A DNA stretch of 64,000 nt, from the NCBI GenBank assembly GCA_022225965.2, contig JAKJXP020000100.1:109741-173740 (forward strand), given 5' to 3'. The stretch's first letter is position 1. Each line of letters begins with the position of its first letter. Below are positions 1-11,547 of this stretch, piece after piece. The notes below the pieces were generated by a model. The model was not told the DNA's origin. It made no database searches and saw only the letters and a list, made by a program, of their open reading frames with translations. The position numbers were made by a program, and so were the translations under genes. The stretch is from Diatrype stigma. Its lineage: Eukaryota; Ascomycota; Sordariomycetes; Xylariales; Diatrypaceae.

Positions 1-304
1 CCCTTCATTCAGGGCTGTATGTGACTAGAGAGTCTAGAGGGACCCCTTCACCGCAAAGCTCCTGATAGGTCGCACAATGGGCAGTCATCGCCCTTGACCG
101 CCCATCTGACTGAACTGACTAAAAACGCAACACTGAGCTCCCGAACGCTGCCAAACGACGGCGCGGTGAAAGAAAAAGGACGGGAGAGACTGGATCGGTA
201 GGTACCTGCTTGCCAATTCACGACTGACTGGGGATTTCATCTAGTCCAAACCTTCCAAGCAACAGCGATCCAGGCGATCCAGGCGATCCGAGCTGTCAAG
301 CCTG

Positions 305-378
305 CTTCTGCTGCTGCAACTGCTGCAATTCTGAATTATGCTGCTGCAATGCCGCTGCTGCAATGCCGCAATGCTGCA
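305..378. repeat. Imperfect CTGCTGCAA/ATGC repeat
   Basis: The sequence repeats CTGCTG followed by CAA or CAATGC with small variations, giving a short degenerate trinucleotide-type tract. It lies in non-coding DNA upstream of the F-box gene. Confidence 0.65.
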
Positions 379-393
379 TGGTGCCCGATAGCA

Positions 394-510
394 TGGTTAG
401 GGTGTCAAGTAGAGTGTTAGCCTGTTAGCATGTCAGGATGTCAGGGTGTTAGGGTGCTAGGGTGTTAGCCTTTAGGGGGTTAGCACTGTTAGGGTGTTAG
501 GGTCAGGTAC
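394..510 (+). repeat. Degenerate telomere-like GTTAGGGTG tract
   Basis: About a dozen variants of a 9-10 base unit resembling GTTAGGGTG occur here, including GTTAGGGTGTTAGGGT near 489-503 and altered copies such as GTCAGGGTG, GCTAGGGTG and GTTAGCCT. The core TTAGGG is the usual telomere unit of filamentous ascomycetes. The spacing is not a clean 6 bp, so this is at most a decayed or telomere-like tract, not a functional telomere. Confidence 0.5.
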
Positions 511-1234
511 CTACACGTGTGTCTTACCTTCACCGATATTTTAGTGTTTAGTGTTCTGCGTGCTTTGTCCTAGACCCCAAGAGGCTTGCTGCAGAAAAGA
601 ACGTGCCGCGCCATCGACTCGCTGCTGTTGGCTGTTAACTGCCACCGCTGCCACCGCTACCACCGCTGCCGGGCTGCTGTCTTCTCCGCCACTTTGCTGA
701 GCAATTGAAAGGTACATCCACACCCTCGTCAGGGGAGGAGAGGGAGAAGATGTCTGGCTGGTCTGGCTGGTCTGGGTACATATATAACTACAGCCCGGCC
801 TCAGAGTCCCGTCCGCTTTTCGGTGTTGCAACTGTTCTGCTTACGAGCTTTCTTTCCTTGCCGCGTAGAAGTCAGTCGCCTTGCTTTGCAGCTCACCTAC
901 TTACCTAGTCAGGAGGAGAGACAGAGGAAGAAAGTCTCTCTTCGTCCCCGCCCCCTTTTTGGCTGCTCTGCTCTGCTGGGTTTCGCGCTTTCTTGAATAT
1001 AATACTTTCTGCGTTGGTTGTTCGAAGAGCTTTTTGCTGCCGACGCCGACGCCGACCCTGCGGTTTCTCCCACACCTTTTGGTTAACGTTGTATCTGACG
1101 GAACGACGGAGCTTGGCTTGGCTGGTTGGCTCTCTGGTTGGCTCTCTGGTTGGCTGGCTTGCTTACTTATATCGATACCCTGGATCCCGCCTTTTCGAAC
1201 TGAACCCAACTCTTGCCAATAACAACCTCATCTC

Positions 1235-2704
1235 ATGGAGACGCTTCCGGTCGAGCTGCTCAGGCTCATCTTCGCGTACTGCGACCCCCCCTCTGTCCGG
1301 ACCCTGCGTGAAGCGAACCGCACTTTGGCGGATGTAGGCTATGAGTACTTGCTGGCGCCGAACCTCAGTGTTGTTACTTGGAGGGAGGACGTGGACCGGC
1401 TGCTCTCCATTGCGCAACACGACCGGCTGAGAGCAAGCATCGCCTCAATTTGCATCTATCTCGGAGAGCTCTCCCATCACGATGGAATGAGGAATTCCTG
1501 GTGAGTTCCTAGATCTAAGCACCTGGTGTTGTTCGTCTCGGCGTCTTGGCTATAATCAGCACCCCCCAAAACAAGCTGGTTCTGCAAACACGCATTGAGA
1601 CGACTGCTGAACATGGGTGCTCATAAGCACATCCGCATCAATGTGACTAATTCTCTCAGCAGGTTCCAACACTTTGTTTTGCCCCCGGAGGAACGCAATG
1701 AGATTCTGGGGTCTGCCTGGAGCAGCTACGATCTAATAGAGAAGCGGCGCAAAGCCACTAAGCCCCTGCATTATAAGGCTGGCGATTTCCGAGAGGCCTG
1801 CTCGTCTCTCCCGAACCTCACGAGCGTCGAGGTCTGCTTTAACAGGTACCCTTCTGAGAACAAGGTGTTGCAGGATGTCTTCGAGGATGCCACTTGCCGA
1901 GTGCTGGACCGTCCCCGGACGTACAGCAACCTGGATGCTATCATCGCCGCATTGGACGGTGTCCGGCTGTCTTCCTTCAAAATCGATCGCCTACCGCTTG
2001 AGCTGTTCCGGCTACCGGAGCACCGAAAGCACTGGTTTGCTCACGCGGAATCGTTCGACAGTCTGACTACGCTTCATCTCACATTAGACCCTTCGGGTTT
2101 GAAGGGCCAGGGCTCCGCCATGAGGGCGGTCAATGGACTTGGGCGCCTTCTCCAACTCGCCCAAAACGTGCGCCAGCTCAAGCTTGCATTTCACTCGTAT
2201 ACAAGGGGCAACTCGAAATTCGTGATCGTGTTCAAGGAACTACTCTACGGCTTTACGTACCCGCATCTCACCGATCTGACTCTCGAGGGGCTGTCATGTG
2301 AGGAGCATGACTTGACCGACTTTCTTGCACGACATAGCTCCACTCTGGTCCGACTGCGACTTGGGGGCCGCGGACTTGCCAAGCCCCATGAGGTATCACT
2401 CGGGGGAATCCATCTGTTCCAAGGGACGTTCAAGTCGCTGTTCACCGGACTTCGGGCCAAACTGACCCGTCTCGAGCGCCTCCACCTCGAGGGCATTTTC
2501 GAGTGCCAGCACCACGAGCTGTCCTCGCACGAATCTTACAACTTCTACCCGCTGACCAACGAGGCCTGGGAGCCTGTCCCTTGCCCCAAATGGGTGCGGA
2601 CGTCGCGACGCACCATCAACTGCACCCCTTTCGAGCAGTACGTTCTTCGTGGTGGGCCATATCCCGGCAAGCCTTTCAACCACCAGCACTTCGGAGGGAC
2701 TTGA
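1235..2704 (+). CDS. F-box domain protein (two exons)
   Basis: The predicted product is about 435 residues, joined from 1235-1500 and 1663-2704. The N-terminus (LPVELLRLIFAYCD, residues 4-17, followed by a basic-hydrophobic stretch) is a typical F-box, which in this family binds Skp1 and recruits substrates to an SCF ubiquitin ligase. The rest has scattered leucine-rich segments (for example LTDLTLEGLSC and LERLHLEG) compatible with irregular LRRs, as in many fungal F-box proteins with no assigned target. The intron begins GTGAGT at 1501 and has a CTAA branch at about 1647. It ends in a tandem CAGCAG acceptor, so exon 2 may start at 1660 or 1663. An alternative acceptor at 1575 would also stay in frame. 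The substrate is unknown. Confidence 0.75.
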
Positions 2705-5700
2705 TATGGGTGGCCAGCTCCGAACTGAAGTGTTCCATTCGAGTCCGGTGAAACCAACGGCCTATGGCGGCTTTTTTTTGCGCGGTTGTCTCACCACGGT
2801 TTCTTACATCACCGAGGCGAGAGACAGGCGATTGGCGTTAGTTATTGATTCTTTCTACGGCACTCAAAAAATTTCCAGCGTTACAGATCACGGTTATATA
2901 GAGAGCGCGTATCAGCGCGCGTGTCACACGGCGTTCATTCTTCTTCTTCATTTGGTACTGGGGTCCGTTTATATAAGATCGGATTGCATGACGCATTTAC
3001 GCATTTTTTCCAGCATTCGCTTTTTTTATGCTTTTTGTCTGCATGAGCTACGTTCACACGTTCTATGAGGTTTTCTTCGAGATGAGGACTTTTCCCCACG
3101 CCGCCACGCCGGAGCACGGGGGGGAAACGAAGGGGATAATTGGGAATTCTCACGATAACGACACACGACGACTGTAATGATCGATACAATCTAGCTGATA
3201 CGGTTTATGATATGACAGGGGGGTTTTGGGGCGGGATGGGGACCACGGTACGGGACTACAGGATATCACCAACTAGAGGGAGAAAACCACGACAGATTGC
3301 AATAGAATGAAGATCCCAGCTTTGAACCTTGACCTAATGAATGGCATCCTACATGGTGACTTACTTGCATACCTTGTCTCAATTGACGATCCAGCTGGTT
3401 CGTGTTTCGCCTGATAACAATCTGTAGAAATATGCACATTTTTATCTCCTATTAACAATGTAGCTCGCCATAGTGGATGATGGGCCTTTATTTGTTAAGA
3501 AACCCGTGAGACAAGTGCCCGGTCTAGGCATTCGATAATAGGCGTGTATTTTCCCCATCCATCAGGCGTGGCGGCGCCTATCCAGTTGCCTGTAAGCGCG
3601 AGAGCCAGTCAAGTCAGTCAAGCTGGGATAACTGACCGATCAGCCGTACGTAAGCAGCAAACAAGCAAACGAACAAGCGAGCAAGCAGGCTGCCGGCGTG
3701 CCGCTATCGTTGCCGTTGTTATGACCAGAACTTGCTTGACTGCTTGCTGACTGCGTCGGAAAAAGGCCCGGATGCGCCTCAGAGTTGCATTCTGGGCGGT
3801 AATCAGAGAAATTCACTGCCAGCCCTGCCAGCCTGCCTTGGTCACTTTTTGGCTGACTGGGGATAGACCCAACCCACTGGCATGATTATTGATTGGGACA
3901 TGGAAGAAATTCGACAACGATGATGATCAATTCGGCCTATCCACATAATATATATATAAATGTATCCATGCAGGCGTGGATCTCATAGTCTCATAGCCCT
4001 GTTTTCCTTGGGCGGATTACATCATATCTCTATCGTATACGGGTGCTCTTGCTTGTAATGCTTGCAATAGTTGGTTAGTGGAAAGTGTTGAGCTTCGTGA
4101 TGAAGATGATGATCAGAGAGCATTTCTCCATCGAGCAACATGGCCCTGTACTATACGTATGCAACCGATAGAAGAAAAAAAAGGAAAAACAGGAAAAAGA
4201 GACCCAATCCCGAGCATCCGGCTCGTGTCCATCTTCCACCATTCGCAGGCATCAGATGCCAGGTTGCCATGTTGCCAGGCCTCTTCTCTCAAAATGTTTT
4301 GCGAAGATCGTGGACCGGGGTAGCCTGGCCAGCCTTAACCGCCTAATTTTATGGCCCCTCCCCCTGCCCTCTTACTTCCCCCCCGCCAGAGTTCCAGCGA
4401 CTCGGGTAACTACGCACTACTGTACTGCGGGTATGGTTTAGCGGTAGAACATCAGTGGGCGAACCCCGTTTCTTGTGGCTCTCACGATCCGGCTAGCATA
4501 TATAGCTGAACTTATTCCAACGATCAAGGGACGGAAAGGGAAGAAAAATTTCTTGCGAAGTACCTACGCAACAGATCCATGGCTCGCTCGGTCTAGCCGA
4601 GGTGTCCATGTAATGTAATACATACCACTTTCAGGTGGCTATGGATCGCTTAAAAGTACTACGTATGCGAGCGAGCTACATATTATAACTTGCTGTTTGC
4701 ATACCAACTACTAGTTGCACACCGCACATATGCATTCCGTCTGCGTGCGGGATGAGGGACGGAACCTGGAATCTGCGGTGAGCTATTCTTCATGTCCAGT
4801 ACTGTCTCGAAGCTGTTGAAGATTCAGGGTACGAATACATGCACCGCATATACCTACCTAGGTCTATATCTATATACACCTACATAGTTACGTAGGTAAG
4901 TAAGTGTGTGCCTACGGTACCTAGTCATATGCAGTAGGGATGCAGCAACATAAGTAATGAGTCGGTAGGCATGTGGATGCTTCATAATACTACCTGTACT
5001 ACTTCGTATGTATGCATACTTACCGACCAGGAGATGTGAGCGAACCGACTGCAACGTAGACAGATTAGACTGTGCTCACAACCTCAACAGCTTATGTCTC
5101 ATTCGCAATAACCCGGAATGCCAGCTCCCTAAAATCTCTTACACAGACTCATGCGCACTGACCTATTTATCAATTCGAGGAAAGTAGCCGTTCCAATGAT
5201 AGAAGTTAGAACCCATTCTCTTCATACATACCTCTGGTGTATGATAGTATCACGATGATGGTTCCGGCGGTGTTGCCATCTCTGGGGCTTTATCAGCTAC
5301 TCGACTAAGTATAGTCTACCTAGTAGGCTGCTAAACAATACTCAGACTGCCTGCAATGTTTTACCAACTCTATTTACCAACCCTCTTTACATTCTAGACC
5401 AATACCTACCTACTTATTATGTATGTACCTAGGTAGGTAGATACCAAAAGCTTGACACTCACTCGGCTGGGACGGCTGAGACGGCTGGCATGTCATGTCA
5501 TGTCATGTATTCCGGGCAGATGATGCATACCTTGGTACCTAGTATACGTACAATTCTACAGCACCCAAACCAATAACAAATGATCGTTCGCTCCACTGCA
5601 TGTGTCCATGTGTCAGGGACTTGGCATCAAGGATTTGGGTACCGGGAGTGCGTTCGTAGAAACTCCCCGGCGGCTTAATTGATTATCGCCTATCATCACC

Positions 5701-8271
5701 TACATACCTCCGGCTACATTTCATACATTACTTAGGTAGGATAGCTACTTATCTGTAGGCTGTAGCCTTAGGCATGTGTGTTTGACTGGCTCGCTTGACT
5801 CGAGGAACGCCATCGGCGCGAGTAAAATGAGGACTCAAACTCAGAGACAAAGAAAGAAAGACTGGTGTGGATTTTAAAGGAGATGTTGGAGAGGTCGAGT
5901 CGAGTGAGACATACGTAATGACTAACAGTAATGGGTAACTAGGTTCTTCGGGTATACGCAGTCAAGAAAAGACGAACTGGAAATCTTTGCACCCTCACTT
6001 GGAAGTTAGAAAACTGTTGGCATGCAATCTTAAAATTTTCACTTTCTGTTTCTTCTTCGGCTTTTGAACGGCTATCAGGTCAGACTGTCGTGGGCCTTGA
6101 AAGCAGTTGATCCCTCGATCTACGACTTACGTAGTACCTACGTGGAGTATACCAATTAGGTTATAACTAAGCGGGGTTCGAACAGGAACCGATTTCTCGA
6201 ACAAAAACATTAGATATAACATGAGTATGCATGATACCTGGACACGATAGCTATGTACAAGTTAGCAATTCTCGAGTTTCTTTTATCCTTCTTTGTATTC
6301 TTTGTATCAAAAGCCGAGCGTGTGGAACCATGATAAATTCCAGCTCGAGATTCTGGTGCCGCACGAGTGTCTGTGAGGCAGCCACAGAGGTGGTTTTTGC
6401 TTATTCCTCATTACTACGTCCTGTGCCGCGTGCGCCCTGGTGCTTGATTGCTTTTCTTGGTCCGACCGATCATACTCTTACTATAGTACAAAACTGCAGC
6501 AGAAACACACACAAGCCGGATGAAAGGGTAATGCTGTAAGCCTGTAACGTGATGGGAGGCATCCTCGTCTTCTCGCCCCGGAACCTGGGTGCTTCTATCT
6601 TAGGCGCCTCCTGACTTACTATAGCGCGCTTTGCATGCCGCCCTGCAACTGCGTCTAAATACCTAGGTAGGCGGTACATGTAACTACAATACATCGAATA
6701 AGCCATGCTCGTACCGTAAGCAGCTGCATGGTAGATATAGTCATCCGTATATACTGAAGACCAAATTCAATACTCAATAATCAATAATACTGAAGTGAAG
6801 GTTCTCTCATCGGGCTACGGCCGATGCCGATATCCATCCAACGCTCTGATAAAGCAACTGACCACCTCCTGAATCTACACAATCTACACAATCTACACAA
6901 TATCAACATACATCCACGATGTATATGAACCCCCGCATGCTAGTACTCGCGTGCCGAGTGAATCGACGTTGTAGTGTAATGTCGTGCGTACCACGTCGTA
7001 TGTAGGTACATACATACATGGCACCTGGGCAGTTCATAAGGTTAGCTCCCATCTATCTGAAGCGGCACCTCGTCTGCCACTCTGCCTCATTAATCAGTCT
7101 CGTTCCTGAAATTCCAAAACCAACAAGCCGGACCAGTCATGACCGGCTGCCTACCCCACCATGGAGGCCAAATAGGTTATGTCTAATGCAAGCCCCCCCA
7201 GGCTACTTCCCCCCCTGTCTAGCGTGGATTGGACTTCCAGGCTGCCCTGCTTTTTGGGCCTTTTCTCTGTCCCATCTGTCTGTCTTGCTGTTTGATGGGC
7301 TGATGGATCCCATGTCCCATCGCCCATGGTCCAGTTCTATTGGGGTCTCTTCCACCAAGTCTTCCACCAGGTTCACCATTGGCGTCTCTGTCTCTTCTAT
7401 TGGGGTTCGCGAGCATCTGGCAGAGCGAAGAGCCCGGGAAGCCGTGCATACATAGTACGTATGTACATACGGCCATACGTACATACGGCCACACGGCGTA
7501 CGACCATAGTTCATCGTGCGTTCGTCGTCCATCGCACATCGCACATCGTCCATCGTCCATCGTCCATCATCCATAGCTGTCCCCCCCTCCCCCCCGCCAA
7601 CCGCTGCGCAACCACCCTGTACTGCACTTAATAGTACTTATGTACCTTATTAAATATTAACCTTGCCTGACTTACGTACCTACCATACCGTAGTATGTGC
7701 GTGCTGTTTGGCGCATGCAAGCAATGATCCCCCCGTCTTCCCAGTTATCTCCAGGGTTTTCTCCGTCACGAATAGACTCTAACGTCGCATACTACACCCT
7801 CTACACACTTCACTGCTAGGTAACCTACCAGCCTACCTGAGTGATGTGCATGTCGTGACACCCACATCACACACACCAACAGCTGGTCATCATTGCCATC
7901 AGATCATGCTCTTCGTTGTACCTTGAGTTCACCCTCCATCTCTCGCCCGCCCTCTTCCGCCCGACGAAGAAGTTCGACTTGCTCCTCTCCTTTTGTTGGC
8001 AACAACCCCCTAAACAAACTGACAACTGGGAATTGGGGATTGGGGATGCGTATCATCCCTTTCTCTGCCCGCTCGGCCCGGAGACTATCTTACAATTCGA
8101 CTCTCGCATGGCCTGCCTATTGAACGCATAGGTTGTCGTGCAGTCCCCAACCGACAGCCTTGCCTCATTACCAACCACCGGGTGGGAGAAAAACCTCCTC
8201 TAATCTGATATCACACTTAGTCTCAGAGAAACCAATCTGCTTGGCCAGAGGTTCCAAAAGGCGAAAGAGTC
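2705..8271. other. Long gene-poor spacer
   Basis: No gene can be supported in this 5.6-kb stretch. Open frames are short, overlap one another, and match nothing I recognise. The DNA carries many copies of TACCTA/TAGGTA motifs (for example 4851-4862, 5403-5445, 6658-6672), an AAGC-rich tract around 3650-3692, TCATG units around 5490-5510, and a CATCGTC microsatellite at 7526-7574. A hairpin-prone segment with arms near 5641 and 5668 is visible but has no clear function. The last few hundred bases are presumably promoter and leader for the SYLF gene. Confidence 0.6.
7526..7574. repeat. CATCGTC/CATCGCA microsatellite
   Basis: Seven-base units CATCGTC and CATCGCA are repeated in tandem about seven times, ending in CATCATCCAT. 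The tract generates spurious MDDGRW-type open frames on the minus strand. It is non-coding. Confidence 0.75.
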
Positions 8272-10580
8272 ATGCAGCGGGTGACCTCTTTGCTCCCGAC
8301 GTGGGGGGATCGAACTAGCAAGTCCTCGACCAACTCGAACAATACCCAGTCCAAAACGAGTTTGGACAAGGTTCGCGGCTGGGCAGACAAGATACCTTCG
8401 CCTTCAGCCCGCTTCAGTAATTACCGTTTGTCGAGGGAGTTCTTCTGGCCTGCGACACTAGACAAAGAATGCGACAAAGCTGCCCGCATCATCAAGTCCT
8501 TCTGCAGTACTGTTCACCCCATCTTATCCTCCGTCCAAAGCTGCTCGTTTCCGTTTGCTAATGTCAAGCCTCAGATGATGGATTCTCAGCGCCCGATACC
8601 CGGCCCTCTAGCGTGCACACCACCTTAAGCAGCTATTCAGCCAACCAAATTTCCAAGAAAATACCGCCGCGGATAATACAGAATGCTTTGGGTTTGGCTG
8701 TGTTCACATCGATGCGATCTGGGTTGTGGACAGCGGGCTCCGGTGGCAGTGGCATCTTGATAGCTCGCAAGACCGACGGCTCTTGGTCTCCTCCGTCGGG
8801 TTTGATGCTTCAGACCCCGAGCCTAGGGTTCGTCCTCGGCGTCGATATATATGATTGCATCCTCGTCATCAACAACTTCCACGTGCTTGAAACATTCGCC
8901 AGGCAGAAGTTTACCCTGGGTACTGACGTGAGTCTTACGGCTGGCCCTCTTGTATCTTTGGGGCTGCTTGAAAACGACTTGCGATGGGCGGACTTGAGCG
9001 ACACTGTCATCACCTACGTGAAAGCGAAAGGACAACTAGCTGAGATCAAACTAGACGGAACGGTACTGAGCGAACGAGCCGATGAAAACGAGAGATTTTA
9101 TGGGATGAAGCTTGGTGTTCCTAAAATATTGGCTGGCGACATCAATCAAAGCTTACCACAGACGAGACAACTAACCGAAATGCTGAAAGCTGCCGAAGGC
9201 AGAACCGATTATGATGCAGCTCTCGTCGAACAACTGTCAGCACACCCAGCCCCGAGCGACGCTACTATCGAATCGCCGACGAGTAGTATAAACGGCGCCG
9301 CGCCGTCTTTTGGGATACCGGAACCGGATGATCCCGATCCGTTTGGCGTTGTTGCACTAGAAATGGCAGGGTTGGAGATTCGCGAGGCGGGTAGCCGCTT
9401 GAGACCGGAAAGCAGTGTATTCGACTTTAATCCTAGCCCATCGAGTCCAATCTTTCCTCGGATCAGCCGTCGTAGCGTGGACACCTTTGTATCACGAAGC
9501 AACAGAGGAAGTTATATGTCTAGCAAGACAATAGCCACCGAGCGCAGCCAGATGACCGATGCGGGGACCCAGACATTCAACAGCACACCCGAGACTACAC
9601 CGAGCCAGAGTGAGGACGGTAATCTCCAACAGTTGACCGAGGAAGCCCCTGTAACGAAGGAGCCAGAGGAAGTCGACTACACGAAGATTGATCTGAGCTC
9701 GTTGAGGAAGTTGTCAAATTTCCCGGATATAGAGGAAAAACCTACAACAACTATCACAACAATAGAAGAAGGGGAAGGAAATGAAGACTCGACAGATCAT
9801 GATGAAACAAGCAAGGATGCGGCCGTAAGCATGGGAGAGTCTCCTGCAGCTGCGATAGAAGAAGTTCCGACAAAGGACGACGCAACCAGCGATGGCGATG
9901 ATGCTAGTCAGGACGAAGCCGATGCCAAGGTTGAAGCTGACGTCGATGCCAATGCTGATGCCGATGATGAAGATGCTGATGACGACGACGACGACGACGA
10001 AGAGTTCGAAGATGCCGAAGATGCCGTAGTGTTCGAAGTTGTGACGGCCCCAACGCCCCAGCGGATGACCATGTCGCAAGGAGTTTCAGCTAAGGGTGCT
10101 GTTGTCACTATCCCACGCAGAGTACCCCCACCCCTACCGGCACGTAGTCCTGCCCGTTCATCCCGTCAAAAGAGTCAGTTGATAGGCGAAGGCATGGTCA
10201 GCAGCCCTCTCCGGCAAGAATTTGACCTCGACCCCGAAAACGAGGACACCTTGACAGCGAGTTTACAATATGCTACTCCCAACCCAATCGAAAGGAGTAA
10301 CAGCGATATTACGGTGATCCAGAGCGATGAGGCGCCTGCCAGTGGGCAGGAAGACTTGGTTGTGGAACAACCCGCTATGCCGACAACTGAGCTGCAAGAT
10401 GCAGATGAGGACCTGGCTAAAGACTCTGTTAAGGACTCGGAGAAGGGCACGGAGATGGACTCCATCAAGGTCGAAGATCGATCCTCCAAACGCGAGAGCG
10501 ACATGGTCCAGGCATCATCGGATGCAGATGAGCAGGCGAATATGGCCTCCAGCCACGGGGTACAGGTCACTGTTGCTTGA
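8272..10580 (+). CDS. SYLF-domain (Ysc84/DUF500-like) lipid-binding protein
   Basis: Joining 8272-8506 and 8575-10580 gives a 746-residue protein. The 68-bp intron has donor GTACTG, a GCTAAT branch and acceptor CTCAG; splicing restores the family signature SFCNDGFSAP across the junction (residues 76-85). Residues about 60-270 form a SYLF domain, with LDKECDKAARII, KKIPPRIIQNALGLAVFT and the glycine-rich GSGGSGILIAR all present. This fold binds phosphoinositides and is linked to actin patches and endocytosis in yeast Ysc84/Lsb3. I see no C-terminal SH3 domain. Instead residues 280-746 are Ser/Glu/Asp-rich and probably disordered, with an almost pure Asp/Glu run near residues 535-560. The start MQRVTSLLPTWG matches related fungal proteins. 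Function by family only. Confidence 0.85.
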
Positions 10581-11547
10581 TATATTATACGTTCTGCCTT
10601 TGATTGACGATTGTTAAAAGGATTTGGAGTTGGCACGGCAGCATGCGAATGGAATGATATTCAGATTATAAGTCACGATACCAGATGTGGGTCGGAAATG
10701 ATTGGACTCGGGTACAGAGGCATCTTTCTTCTATTTTACTTGACATTAACATGGTTGATGGGGCGGTAAACTTCACGCTGTTAAGATATTGGGATGCATG
10801 GTTAAGTAAGGCCTCGTTCAAGGCCTGGTTCGAGCTATCATTACAGAAAATTTACAAGCCGTTACTTCAATCAATACCTTGTACATAATGCTTTTAGGAA
10901 CTCTTCTTGGTTACGAAAGGTTAGCAAGGGCTATTTGGGCTTCGGGATGGTGAGGAGGACATGGGAGGGCGTTCATGAAGGCCGCTGTGTATTTCACGGG
11001 AGCCATGGAGAGAGAGAGCTCTCGTCACAGTCCTAGGGAAAGGAGAGGTTCCGAAGATAACGCAATTGTACTATTACGAAGTCTGAAACCCGTAGCAGTC
11101 TAACATGTGTATGCCAGGTGTCTGTCTGCCCAGTAAACAACAGCGAGTTCCAATGCTGATAGTATCCATACCGGCCGTCCAGTCTGTATGTATGTATGTC
11201 TGTAGGTAGGTAGGTAGGTAGGTAGGTAGGTAGGTAGGTAGGTAGGTAGGTAGGTAGGTAGGTAGGTAGGTAGGTAGGTATGTAGGCAGGTAGGTAGGTA
11301 AGTAGGTACTTTGGTGACCTCCAGACTCTTCCAATCTGGTCGTTGAGGAAACGCGTGGTGTGATTAGGACATGCCAATTTCTATATCCCGTACCCGTACT
11401 CATCAACTGATCAGTGTGAAATCCCTTTCATTGATCAAAACTCCCTGACGTCATTGAGGCATCTCATTTCATCGTGGACTATCATCATCACCTGCATACC
11501 CCCAAGATTCTTGGCATCAGACGACGCGAAATCACGAGACTTCAACA
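10581..11547. other. Intergenic spacer with TAGG microsatellite
   Basis: No gene is seen between the SYLF and Arp9-like genes. The main feature is the perfect TAGG tract at 11202-11280 with degenerate flanks to about 11310; the minus-strand YLPTYLPT open frames over it are artefacts. The final 250 bases should contain the promoter of the Arp9-like gene. Confidence 0.6.
11202..11280. repeat. (TAGG)n microsatellite, about 20 copies
   Basis: A perfect tetranucleotide TAGG repeat of about 79 bp, flanked by TATG and TAGG variants on both sides. It lies about 270 bp upstream of the Arp9-like start codon. Length at such loci usually varies between strains. Confidence 0.95.

Larger units (their letters stand above)
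1..1234. other. Intergenic region with low-complexity repeats, upstream of the F-box gene
   Basis: I see no gene here. The stretch holds several simple repeats: CTG/GCA-rich units around 305-378, a degenerate GTTAGGGTG tract at about 394-510, CCACCGCTG units around 640-672, and GGTTGGCTCTCT units around 1115-1165. Short open frames over these repeats have biased composition and overlap each other on both strands, so I do not call them genes. The last few hundred bases are pyrimidine-rich and probably include the promoter and leader of the F-box gene. Confidence 0.6.
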